Shown here in pieces: positions 52,849-61,052 of a DNA stretch of 64,000 nt. The notes beneath the pieces are model-generated. The model was not told the DNA's origin, ran no database searches, and worked only from the letters and a program-made list of their open reading frames with translations. The position numbers were made by a program, and so were the translations under genes. Each line of letters opens with the position of its first letter. Within the stretch, counting starts at the first letter, position 1. This stretch comes from Fibrobacterota bacterium (GTDB taxonomy: Bacteria > Fibrobacterota > Fibrobacteria > UBA11236), in the NCBI GenBank assembly GCA_028287465.1, contig JAQBPO010000072.1, forward strand, positions 1 through 64,000, written 5' to 3'.

Positions 52849-54066
52849 ATGGGTCTAAGGGACAAAAACGTACTGCTTGGGGTGACGGGAAGCATTTCCG
52901 CTTACAAGGCATGCGACCTGGTTCAGCGCCTCAAGGATGAAGGCGCGAATGTCCGCGTCGTAATGACCCCCAGCGCCGCCAAACTCGTCCATCCGAATAC
53001 CTTCGCCGCCCTCACCGCTCATCGCGTTCCCGTCGACGGTTGGTCCGGGGTGGAAGGCGGCGCCATGGACCATATCGACCTGGCCCGCTGGGCCGATATC
53101 TACCTCATCGCTCCCTGCACGGCGCATACCCTGGGAGAGTTGGCGAATGGCCTGACCGGCTCCCTGCTTTCGCTGATCTACCTGGTCTACGCCGGCAATG
53201 CCTATATCGCTCCCGCCATGAATTCCGTCATGCTGGACGCTCCTGCGGTAACGCGCAATCTCGGCATCCTACGGGCCAAGGGCGATATCATCCTTCCAAC
53301 CGGGGAGGGCATCCTCGCCTGCGGGGAATCCGGATACGGGAAGCTTCTCGATGTCGCCCATATCATCGCCTATCTGAACTCGAGCCTGGCCTTGGGGAAA
53401 AACCTGCACGACCTGCAAGGGAAAAAGGTCCTGATCAGCCTGGGCCATACCCAGGAGAAATGGGATGACGTACGGTTCCTGTCCAACCGCAGCAGCGGCA
53501 AGACCGGCCTGGCCCTGGCCCGGGCATTCCTGCTGTCTGGTTCGGAGGTCCATGTGGTGGCCGGGGTCACCGATGAGCCCTTGACCCCGGGTCCGGGGGT
53601 AACGCGCGTGACTACCTCGGAGGAATTCCAGCGGGAAATGTTGGGTCGCCAAGCCGATGCGGACATCGTCATCATGGCCGCCGCGATCGCGGATTTCGTC
53701 CCGGCCCGGACGCATCCTGGCAAGCAGAAGGATTCGAAATCCCTTTCCAAATTGGACTTGCGGCCTTTCCCGAATATCCTGCTCGAACTGGGCAAACGGA
53801 AGACCAAGGGACAGATACTCGTCGGCTTCGCGCTGGAAACCTCCGACGCCTTGGCCCATGCCTTGGGAAAGATGAACGAGCGCCACTGCGACGTCATGGT
53901 GGTCAACAACCCCGTGGCGAACCACACCGGTTTCGGCAAAGGACGGGTGATGGCCGCGGTATTGAGCCGACGGGACCAGGCCGGAAAGCCTTCGCTCACC
54001 GAGTGGGACAAGGACCAACTGGCGAATTCGGTAGCGTCCGAGATCCAGGCGATTCTGGCGGGATGA
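52849..54066 (+). CDS. coaBC: Bifunctional phosphopantothenoylcysteine decarboxylase/synthase
   Basis: 405 residues, the length of bacterial CoaBC (Dfp). The CoaC half shows the catalytic residues at the same numbers as E. coli Dfp: His75 in GAMDHIDL, Asn125 in PAMNSVM, Cys158 in ILACGESG. The CoaB half has the substrate motif VRFLSNRSSGKTGLAL. The usual KxKK motif near residue 290 is changed to SKLDLR. It makes 4'-phosphopantetheine from pantothenate phosphate in CoA synthesis. It overlaps the next gene as ATGA. Confidence 0.95.
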   Translation: MGLRDKNVLLGVTGSISAYKACDLVQRLKDEGANVRVVMTPSAAKLVHPNTFAALTAHRVPVDGWSGVEGGAMDHIDLARWADIYLIAPCTAHTLGELANGLTGSLLSLIYLVYAGNAYIAPAMNSVMLDAPAVTRNLGILRAKGDIILPTGEGILACGESGYGKLLDVAHIIAYLNSSLALGKNLHDLQGKKVLISLGHTQEKWDDVRFLSNRSSGKTGLALARAFLLSGSEVHVVAGVTDEPLTPGPGVTRVTTSEEFQREMLGRQADADIVIMAAAIADFVPARTHPGKQKDSKSLSKLDLRPFPNILLELGKRKTKGQILVGFALETSDALAHALGKMNERHCDVMVVNNPVANHTGFGKGRVMAAVLSRRDQAGKPSLTEWDKDQLANSVASEIQAILAG

Positions 54067-55115
54067 TGGCGACCGCGGAACTCATCCGGGCGTACCTGGA
54101 CTGGCAATCGGAAATGGGGACCGAGGATGTGATCCTCCCCCATCCCCTGGTCCGGAAAACCGCGGCTGTTTCCCTGGCCAAAGCCGGCTCGATCGGCCAG
54201 TCCCCCCATGCGATGCATCCGGGTTTCCAATCCGGACAAGAGGAAGACTCGCCGGCCCCGAAAGGCCCCGGTTACGTGGAGCCGGAATTCCAACCCGGCA
54301 ACCCTGTTTCTCCATCCGGGGGCACTCTTGCCCAACCGTCCCGCCCCGACCAGGCGGCGGTTGCCGCGGAACTTTTCCAATCCCTGTCCAAGGCCCTGGA
54401 AAAATCCTCCGACTCGCGTAAAGGGGAAATCTCCCTGGTCACGGGGCCCGGCCGCACGGCGGGCATTCGACCCTCCGAGGCTTCCAACCTGCCCGTGTTC
54501 ACGGACCTGGACGGGTTCTGGACCTACATGGAAAGCCAGCCGCGACTGCTTCAGGGGGAAATTCCCGGTACCTCTTCCCAAACCGGGGCCGACCTAACCT
54601 CGGCCGGCCGCGGCGCTGCCGCAGCCCGGGTGATACGCGGCGTAGGTCCTGCAAAAGCGCCCCTGGCCCTGGTCGGTTTCGAGCCCGGTGCGGCCGATGC
54701 CTTGGAAGGCAAGGCCTTCCAAGGCGACAACGGAACCCTGCTGGAAAAGATGATGAAGGCGATCCGCCTGGATACGCGTGAACTCTATCTGACCAACCTC
54801 ATCAAGGTGGCAGAGCCGGGCAAAGCCTGGAGCCGGAGGGAATTGAACCGCATCCTTCCTTTTTTGCATATCGAACTGGGCTTGGCCCAAGCCCCCATGG
54901 TCCTGTTATTGGGCCAGGATTGCGCCCAGACCGTGCTCAAGACCGGCAAGCCTTTGGAGGAGCTGCGTCAGGAGACCCATCGCATGGAAGGCCGCGAATT
55001 CTTCGTCACCTATCACCCCCAAGAGCTGCTCCGCAAGGAAGAGTTGAAGCGCAAGGCCTGGGAAGACCTGCAGTGGCTGCAACGGCGGATGGCGGAAGCG
55101 CAGGCGAGGACATGA
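54063..55115 (+). CDS. Uracil-DNA-glycosylase-like protein with long N-terminal extension
   Basis: 350 residues from ATG 54063. Residues about 190-345 are UDG-superfamily-like: a motif-1 region APLALVGFEPGAADALEGKAFQGDNGTLLEKM, then TNLIKV and YHPQELLR (motif-2 His). The family-4 cysteines that hold the Fe-S cluster are missing, and motif 1 is atypical, so activity is uncertain. The first 180 residues are Pro/Ser-rich and of no known fold, apart from RAYLDWQSEMG at the start. Both ends overlap neighbours as ATGA (coaBC and dnaB), so the three are translationally linked. Confidence 0.72.
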   Translation: MMATAELIRAYLDWQSEMGTEDVILPHPLVRKTAAVSLAKAGSIGQSPHAMHPGFQSGQEEDSPAPKGPGYVEPEFQPGNPVSPSGGTLAQPSRPDQAAVAAELFQSLSKALEKSSDSRKGEISLVTGPGRTAGIRPSEASNLPVFTDLDGFWTYMESQPRLLQGEIPGTSSQTGADLTSAGRGAAAARVIRGVGPAKAPLALVGFEPGAADALEGKAFQGDNGTLLEKMMKAIRLDTRELYLTNLIKVAEPGKAWSRRELNRILPFLHIELGLAQAPMVLLLGQDCAQTVLKTGKPLEELRQETHRMEGREFFVTYHPQELLRKEELKRKAWEDLQWLQRRMAEAQART

Positions 55116-56539
55116 GCCAGGCCGGATCCGATTTTCGAAAGGGAGATTTCCGAGGCGGCGAAGGCAGGCGTGAGCGCGGCGAGAGCCAAGGGGAGATCCG
55201 CACCGGAGGCTTCCGGGTGCCGCCCCAGGCCATCGAGGTGGAGAAGCACGTCATCGGCGCCTTGTTCCTGGATGCCGAGGCCCTGGGCGAGGCCCTGGAA
55301 ATCCTGAAGCCGGAAGACTTCTACCTTGAGAAGCACCAGATCATCTTCGAGGCCGTCGCGGGCCTGTTCGAGAAGAACGCTCCCGTCGATTTGATCACCA
55401 TTTCCGAAAGCCTCAAGAAAGGCCAGAAATTCGACCTGGCCGGCGGCGACGCTTACCTCATGGAGATTTCCTCCGAGGTGGTCTCTTCCGCCAATGTGGC
55501 CCAACATTGCGGCATCATCAAGGAAAAGGCCCTGCTCCGAAGCCTGATCGGATCGGCCACGCGCATCCTGGAAAAGGCCTACGACGGTTCCCAAGAGCCG
55601 GGCGAAATCATGGATTCGGCCGAAGGCGAAATCTACGCCATCAGCGAGACGACCATCAAGCAGGGCTTCGTCCCCATCAAGCGGATCCTGAGCGATACCT
55701 TCAAGCTGATCGAGAGCTACTCCAAGGGCGAAGTCATCGGCGTCCCCACGGGATTCAAGGATTTCGACGCCATGACCTCCGGTTTCCAGAAGACGGATTT
55801 GATCATCCTGGCCGGCCGCCCCGCCATGGGCAAGACCGCCCTCGCCCTTTCGATGCTTGCCAACGCCGCGATCGATTACAAGAAGACCGTGGCCTTCTTC
55901 TCCCTGGAAATGGGCCGGGAGCAGCTGGTGCAGCGTATCCTGTGCCGCCAGGCCCAGGTCAACATGCATCTGCTCCGCACCGGGCGCCTCCCCCAGCGGG
56001 ATTTCCCCAGGTTGTCCATAGCCGTGGGGCCCATCAGCGAGGCCAAGGTCTATATCGACGATCATCCGTCCCTGAACATCCTGGAACTGAGGGCCAAGTG
56101 CCGGCGCCTGAAGGCCCAACAAGGCCTGGACATGGTCATGGTGGATTACCTCCAGCTGATGACGGGCGCAGGCCGCCAGGAGAACCGGCAGCAGGAAATC
56201 TCCCAAATCTCCCGCGGCCTGAAAGGTTTGGCCAAGGAACTGGAAATACCGGTCCTGGCCTTGTCCCAGCTGAGCCGCGCGGTGGAACAGCGGGGCGGCG
56301 AGGGCGAGCCCAAGCTTTCGGATCTCCGCGAATCGGGCGCCATCGAGCAGGATGCGGATTTGGTCATGTTCGTCTACCGCGAAGAGATCTATAATAAGGA
56401 GGCTGAGAAAGGAAAGGCCAAGATCATCCTGGCCAAGCAGAGAAATGGGCCTACCGGCGAAGTTCCCCTCACCTTCATCTCCGACTATGCGTCCTTTACC
56501 AATTACTCGGGACGCGGGCCGGAATCCGACGGGTTCTGA
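55112..56539 (+). CDS. dnaB: Replicative DNA helicase
   Basis: 475 residues from ATG 55112 (the longer frame upstream is a shadow of the UDG gene). A Gly/Arg-rich tail of 35 residues precedes the DnaB N-terminal domain (PPQAIEVEKHVIGALFLDAEAL), and the RecA-like domain has Walker A GRPAMGKTALAL, Walker B DMVMVDYLQLM and the arginine-finger region ILAKQRNGPTG. DnaB is the hexameric fork helicase loaded by DnaC/DnaI-like proteins. Confidence 0.96.
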   Translation: MSQAGSDFRKGDFRGGEGRRERGESQGEIRTGGFRVPPQAIEVEKHVIGALFLDAEALGEALEILKPEDFYLEKHQIIFEAVAGLFEKNAPVDLITISESLKKGQKFDLAGGDAYLMEISSEVVSSANVAQHCGIIKEKALLRSLIGSATRILEKAYDGSQEPGEIMDSAEGEIYAISETTIKQGFVPIKRILSDTFKLIESYSKGEVIGVPTGFKDFDAMTSGFQKTDLIILAGRPAMGKTALALSMLANAAIDYKKTVAFFSLEMGREQLVQRILCRQAQVNMHLLRTGRLPQRDFPRLSIAVGPISEAKVYIDDHPSLNILELRAKCRRLKAQQGLDMVMVDYLQLMTGAGRQENRQQEISQISRGLKGLAKELEIPVLALSQLSRAVEQRGGEGEPKLSDLRESGAIEQDADLVMFVYREEIYNKEAEKGKAKIILAKQRNGPTGEVPLTFISDYASFTNYSGRGPESDGF

Positions 56540-56545
56540 TCCCGG

Positions 56546-57406
56546 ATGAGAGAGGATTCCACCCTGCCTCCCCTTCCTCCGAGGCGCGCCTCCGAGCCCG
56601 CCATGGCCCTGATCCTGGATTCGATAGGAGGCCATTCCCTCCGCCTCGCCTCCCTCCTCTGGGAGTCCCTGGCCGCCAAAATCGCCAAGATCGGCGAGGT
56701 GATCCTGCTGCTGCTCCGCATCCTCCGGCGGACCCCCTGGTTCTTCACCAATCCTTCCTTGACCCTGGAGCAGTTCATCCGCATCGGGGTCGCTTCCCTG
56801 CCCCTGGTCATGGTCATCAGCTTCTTCATCGGCGCGGTATCGGCCGTCCAGGCGGAATACCAGTTCCGCGGTTTCGTGCCCTCCAATTACCTGGGCACGG
56901 CCGTCTGCAAACTGGTCATCATCGAATCCGGGCCCGTTCTCACGGCCCTGGTGCTGGCCGGTCGGGTGGGATCCGCCATCGCCGCCCAGATCGGAACGAT
57001 GAAGGAAAAGGAAGAGTTGGACGCGATGACCGTGCTCGACCTGGATCCCCTGCGCTACCTGGCCCTTCCCAGGCTCCTCAGCGGGATCATCGCCTTCCCC
57101 CTGCTCGTCATCATCTCCGATTTCCTCTCGATCATCGGCGGATGGATCATCACCACCCTGGTCCTGAACGTCACGACGGCCACCTATATCTTCGGCCTTC
57201 GCTTCCTGTTCCAGCCCTATGACGTCCTGATCAGCATGATCAAGGCCATGGTCTTCGGAGGCATCGTGGTCCTGATGGGCTATTACCATGGCCTTTCGGC
57301 CGGTCCCGGCGCCAAAGGCGTGGGCCAGGCTTCCATGAAATCCGTGGTCTCCTCCTGCATGCTCATCCTGATCGTGGACTTTCTGATCGTATACATCGCT
57401 TATTGA
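56546..57406 (+). CDS. mlaE: MlaE-family ABC permease
   Basis: 286 residues, about five to six hydrophobic segments. IGVASLPLVMVISFFIGAVSAVQAEYQFRGF and VLAGRVGSAIAAQIGTMKEKEELDAM are the conserved MlaE/YrbE motifs. With MlaF it forms the inner-membrane complex that moves phospholipids between the membranes. It begins 6 bp after dnaB's stop. Confidence 0.93.
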   Translation: MREDSTLPPLPPRRASEPAMALILDSIGGHSLRLASLLWESLAAKIAKIGEVILLLLRILRRTPWFFTNPSLTLEQFIRIGVASLPLVMVISFFIGAVSAVQAEYQFRGFVPSNYLGTAVCKLVIIESGPVLTALVLAGRVGSAIAAQIGTMKEKEELDAMTVLDLDPLRYLALPRLLSGIIAFPLLVIISDFLSIIGGWIITTLVLNVTTATYIFGLRFLFQPYDVLISMIKAMVFGGIVVLMGYYHGLSAGPGAKGVGQASMKSVVSSCMLILIVDFLIVYIAY

Positions 57407-57416
57407 CGGTATAACA

Positions 57417-57456
57417 GCGAGGAGCGTGGAGTTTGCGGAAGCAAACTCCAGAGCGA
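57417..57456 (-). repeat. REP-like palindrome between mlaE and mlaF
   Basis: Hairpin GGAGTTTGC (57428-57436), loop GGAA, GCAAACTCC (57441-57449), flanked by GAGCG-type ends. Read on the minus strand it resembles two elements before tgt at 62663-62698 and 62724-62760 (shared core TCGCTCNGGAGTTNGC and AACTCCNCGC). Confidence 0.6.
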
Positions 57457-57479
57457 CGAGCCACACTAACGGGAACGTA

Positions 57480-58247
57480 ATGAACGGCGATCACCTCATC
57501 GAACTCAAGCACCTGCAGAAATCCTTCGGCCCCCAGAAGGTTCTGAGGGACGTGAACCTGGAAATCCGCCGGGGCGAGACCATGGTGATCATAGGGACCT
57601 CGGGCGGCGGCAAGTCCGTGATCCTGAAGCATTGCATTGGCCTTCTCCAGCCGGACGGCGGCGAGGTGGTGGTGGACGGCAAGGTCATCAGCAGCAAAGG
57701 CCATATCGACGTGAAGACCATCCGCAAGCGGATGGGCATGCTCTTCCAGGGCGCGGCCCTCTTCGATTCCATGAACGTCGGGGAGAACATCAAGTTCGCG
57801 GTGCGCGAGCACGAAAAGCAGCACAGCGAAGCGGATCTGGATCGGATCGTGGCGGAAACGCTCCACATGATCAACTTGAACCCGGACTTCCGCTTCAAGA
57901 TGCCGAGCGAGCTTTCGGGCGGCATGAAGAAGCGCCTCGGCCTGGCGCGCGCCATCGCCTTGAAACCGGAAATCCTCCTGTACGACGAGCCGACCACGGG
58001 CCTTGATCCCATCACCTCCGACGTCATCAACGATCTGATCATCGATATGCAGGCCAAGCTAGGCGCCACCAATATCGTGGTGACCCATGACATGGTTTCC
58101 GCATACAAAATCGCGGACCGGATCGCCATGCTGCTGGACGGACGCATCATCTTCGTGGGCACCCCGGAAGAGACCCGGGCCACCTCCAACCCCTACGTCC
58201 AGCAGTTCATCCTCGGCCAGCGCAAGCTGGGCGCCGAGACGGAATAG
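57480..58247 (+). CDS. mlaF: MlaF-family ABC transporter ATPase
   Basis: 255 residues from ATG 57480 (GGGAACG just upstream). Walker A GTSGGGKSVILKH, signature ELSGGMKKRLGLARAI, Walker B EILLYDEPTTGLDP and the H-loop THDM are intact; SGGGKS with MKKR is characteristic of MlaF/Ttg2A. It pairs with MlaE. MlaD/B/C partners are not in the window. Confidence 0.93.
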   Translation: MNGDHLIELKHLQKSFGPQKVLRDVNLEIRRGETMVIIGTSGGGKSVILKHCIGLLQPDGGEVVVDGKVISSKGHIDVKTIRKRMGMLFQGAALFDSMNVGENIKFAVREHEKQHSEADLDRIVAETLHMINLNPDFRFKMPSELSGGMKKRLGLARAIALKPEILLYDEPTTGLDPITSDVINDLIIDMQAKLGATNIVVTHDMVSAYKIADRIAMLLDGRIIFVGTPEETRATSNPYVQQFILGQRKLGAETE

Positions 58248-58254
58248 GCCCGGG

Positions 58255-58290
58255 GCCGCATCGGCGGCCCAACCGCCGCATCGGCGGCCC
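58255..58290 (+). repeat. 16-bp direct repeat, period 20
   Basis: GCCGCATCGGCGGCCC occurs at 58255-58270 and 58275-58290 immediately after mlaF. Each copy contains the self-complementary GCCGC...GCGGC, so the pair may fold as hairpins; no T-run follows, so it is not a clear terminator. Confidence 0.5.
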
Positions 58291-58400
58291 CGTCGACACT
58301 CCCGTTATTATCCTTGGAATCCCCCCCTCCCAACATTTTTTTTCAATAAAGGGAGATGGCGAACATCCTTTTCATTTTAACGGACATGGAGGAAAAGGAA

Positions 58401-59447
58401 ATGGCATACCAAGACGAAAACCTGAGCTCGCAGGCCCAAATGAACGAGTACGAGCGCCTGCTCGGATACGATGTGGAAGACAAGGATGGGAACAAGATCG
58501 GTTCCGTGAAAACCGTCTGGGAGGACCATACGGGCCAACCGGCCTTCCTGGGCATCAGCACGGGTTGGTTGGGGTTGGGCAAGATCCATGTGGTCCCGGC
58601 GCACTATGCCACCTATACGGAAAGAGGCAAGCGCATCCGGATCCCCTTCAACGAGGATGTGATCAAGTCCGCCCCGGAATTCGAGTCGGATTACGATTTC
58701 ACGGAGGAGGGCGAGTCCCGGCTGTATGAGTATTATCGCGGCAAAGGCATGGATACCTCCTTTTATGATCGTGACCGTTCCCCTACCGAAACGGCGGATA
58801 TGGGCCGTTCCCCCGCCGCGGACATGGATACCGATATCGCGATGAGGACGGATACGGACTACGATCGGACCCGGGAAACCGCGGAACCTTCCGATTGGAG
58901 CGCCGACCGGACCCGGGAGGCCGATATCCGGACCACGGATGCCGAGATGGATGCCGACGCCGACCGGACCAAGGGGAAATCGGCCCTGGGAGAAGCGGTG
59001 GACAAGGCCAAGAACGCCCTCAGCCGCCGGGGCAAGGGCGACAAGGATCGGGACGTCGATCTGGAAGGGGAACGTACCATACCGCTGAGCGAAGAAAGGC
59101 TCAACGTGCAAAAGCGCCAGGTTGAAGCCGGCGGGGTGCGTCTCCGCAAGATCATCAGGACCGAGACCGTCAACCAGCCCGTGGAACTGCAACACGAGGA
59201 AATCGAGATCGAAAGGGTCCCGGCCTCCGGTACGGCCAGGCCCGGTGATTTCCAGGAGGAGGAAATCTACGTCCCTCTCCGACGCGAGGAAGTGGACGTT
59301 TCCAAGGATGCCCAGGTCCGGGAGGAAGTGCGGGTCAACAAACGCACGGAGACCGAAAGGTCCCAGATCAAGGAATCCCTGCGCAAAGAGGACGTGGAAG
59401 TCGACCGCGATACCCGGGAAGACCGGACCGACCGGTTGGACAAATAG
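58401..59447 (+). CDS. PRC-barrel and DUF2382 (YsnF/AvaK) stress-type protein
   Basis: 348 residues from ATG 58401, with GGAGGAAAAGG ending 7 bases before. Residues about 19-93 are a PRC-barrel (LLGYDVEDKDGNKIGSVKTVW...HVVPAHYATYTERGKRIRIPF). The middle is a low-complexity Asp/Arg/Thr/Ala tract with repeats such as DTDYDRTRE. Residues about 225-340 are DUF2382 (IPLSEERLNVQKRQVEAGGVRLRKIIRTETVNQPVELQHEEIEIERVP, then EEIYVPLRREEVDVSK). Similar proteins are induced by stress in other bacteria; no direct function is known. Confidence 0.9.
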   Translation: MAYQDENLSSQAQMNEYERLLGYDVEDKDGNKIGSVKTVWEDHTGQPAFLGISTGWLGLGKIHVVPAHYATYTERGKRIRIPFNEDVIKSAPEFESDYDFTEEGESRLYEYYRGKGMDTSFYDRDRSPTETADMGRSPAADMDTDIAMRTDTDYDRTRETAEPSDWSADRTREADIRTTDAEMDADADRTKGKSALGEAVDKAKNALSRRGKGDKDRDVDLEGERTIPLSEERLNVQKRQVEAGGVRLRKIIRTETVNQPVELQHEEIEIERVPASGTARPGDFQEEEIYVPLRREEVDVSKDAQVREEVRVNKRTETERSQIKESLRKEDVEVDRDTREDRTDRLDK

Positions 59448-59507
59448 ACCCTGATGGGGCCTGCACATGCGGGCCCCATTTCCTCCCCAGTTTGTTAGAT
59501 TCTGGCT

Positions 59508-60890
59508 ATGGCCCTACCCAAATCGAAAAGCAAATCCGGAATCCTCTACGCCTGCCGCGAATGCGGGGATACGACCGCGAAATGGAGCGGCAAGTGCCTA
59601 TCCTGCGGAACCTGGGACAGCTTGGTGGAAGTGGCGGCCACCTCCCTGGAAGACGACAGCCAAAAGCGGGGCCTGGGCGACGTAGGCGAAGCCGTGCGCC
59701 TGAAGCAGGTCGAGACCCGGAAGGAGCCGCGTACCCGCACCGGACTCACCGAATTCGATCGGGTACTGGGAGGCGGAATCGTTACGGGGTCCCTCGTCCT
59801 GATCGGCGGTGATCCGGGAATCGGTAAATCCACCCTGCTCCTGCAGATGGCCACCATCCTGTCCGCAGCGGACGTCTCCGTTCTTTACGTGACGGGCGAG
59901 GAATCCCTTACCCAGCTGAAGATGCGCGCCGAGCGCCTGGAAACGCCCTCCCCGGACATGCTCGTTCTTTCCGAAACCAATCTGGACGCGATTTTCAAGC
60001 AATGCCAGCAGTCGAAACCGAAGGTTCTCGTCATCGATTCGATCCAGACCATCTACAAGCCGGACCTACCCGGTTCCCCGGGATCCATGACCCAGCTCAG
60101 GGAATGCACTCTGGCGCTCATGGTCCATGCCAAATCCACCGGCACGGCCATATTCATCGTGGGGCATGTGACCAAGGAAGGGGTCCTGGCAGGCCCGCGC
60201 ATGCTGGAACATATGGTGGATACGGTGGTGTATTTCGAGGGGGAACGGCATAACGCCTATCGCGTCCTCCGCGCGGTGAAGAACCGTTTCGGCGCCACGA
60301 ATGAGATAGGGGTCTTCGAAATGGCCGCACTGGGCCTCATCCAGGTTGAAAACCCTTCCCAAGTCTTCGTACACAGCCGTGGGGAGCGGGATCCCGGTTC
60401 CGTCGTCTCCTGCAGCATAGAAGGCACCCGTCCCATCCTTGTGGAAGTTCAGGCCCTGGTGTCACGCAGCAACTACTCCACGCCGCAGCGGGTCAGCATG
60501 GGACTGGATTCCAAGCGGCTAACCATCCTGCTCGCGCTCCTGGAAAAGTTCGCCGGCATCGAAATCGGGTTGCAGGACGTTTTCATCAGCCTGGCCGGCG
60601 GTTTCCGGGTGGAGGAGCCCGCTGTCGATCTCGCCATCGCATGCGCGGTGGCATCCAACCATCTCGGCCGCAAGTGCCTGCCGGACACTCTGGCCCTGGG
60701 AGAGCTTGGCCTGAACGGTGAGCTGCGGACCATTCCCCAGGCGGATGCCAGGGTAAAGGAGGCCGTGCGCCTTGGATTCAAAACCGTGGTCCTGCCCCAG
60801 CCCATGCAGGGTAAAATCAATGTTCCGGGGGTGAAGCTTCACTTCGTGAAGAAGTTGGGTGATGCCTTCGAATTCATTTACCAGACCTGA
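59508..60890 (+). CDS. radA: DNA repair protein RadA
   Basis: 460 residues. Zinc finger Cys16-Cys19-Cys30-Cys33 at the N-terminus, Walker A GGDPGIGKSTLL (Lys107), the RadA-specific KNRFG motif (about residue 263), and a C-terminal Lon-protease-like domain without its catalytic Ser-Lys dyad. RadA is a DnaB-like helicase that drives branch migration in recombination. Confidence 0.96.
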   Translation: MALPKSKSKSGILYACRECGDTTAKWSGKCLSCGTWDSLVEVAATSLEDDSQKRGLGDVGEAVRLKQVETRKEPRTRTGLTEFDRVLGGGIVTGSLVLIGGDPGIGKSTLLLQMATILSAADVSVLYVTGEESLTQLKMRAERLETPSPDMLVLSETNLDAIFKQCQQSKPKVLVIDSIQTIYKPDLPGSPGSMTQLRECTLALMVHAKSTGTAIFIVGHVTKEGVLAGPRMLEHMVDTVVYFEGERHNAYRVLRAVKNRFGATNEIGVFEMAALGLIQVENPSQVFVHSRGERDPGSVVSCSIEGTRPILVEVQALVSRSNYSTPQRVSMGLDSKRLTILLALLEKFAGIEIGLQDVFISLAGGFRVEEPAVDLAIACAVASNHLGRKCLPDTLALGELGLNGELRTIPQADARVKEAVRLGFKTVVLPQPMQGKINVPGVKLHFVKKLGDAFEFIYQT

Positions 60891-61052
60891 TTCAGGCTGG
60901 CCGGATCGCGCGAAACCGTTCAATTTGTGCGTATTTCTTGTACTTGCATCCGAAATCAACCTTATTCCTGTTAGGCGGAAGCAATAGATCCTAGGGAAAT
61001 GGGCGGAAATAATCCACGCAGCCATGCGGCCCAGGATTGAGGACGGAACGGA

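Noticed and set aside
55013-57466. Very long minus-strand open frame (817 codons) across dnaB and mlaE
   Set aside because: It is antisense to two certain genes and reflects their high-GC third-codon positions; the translation is rich in Gly, Asp, His and Gln with no motif.
58255-58290. Terminator of mlaF at the direct repeat
   Set aside because: Can fold but lacks a T-run; recorded as a repeat instead.
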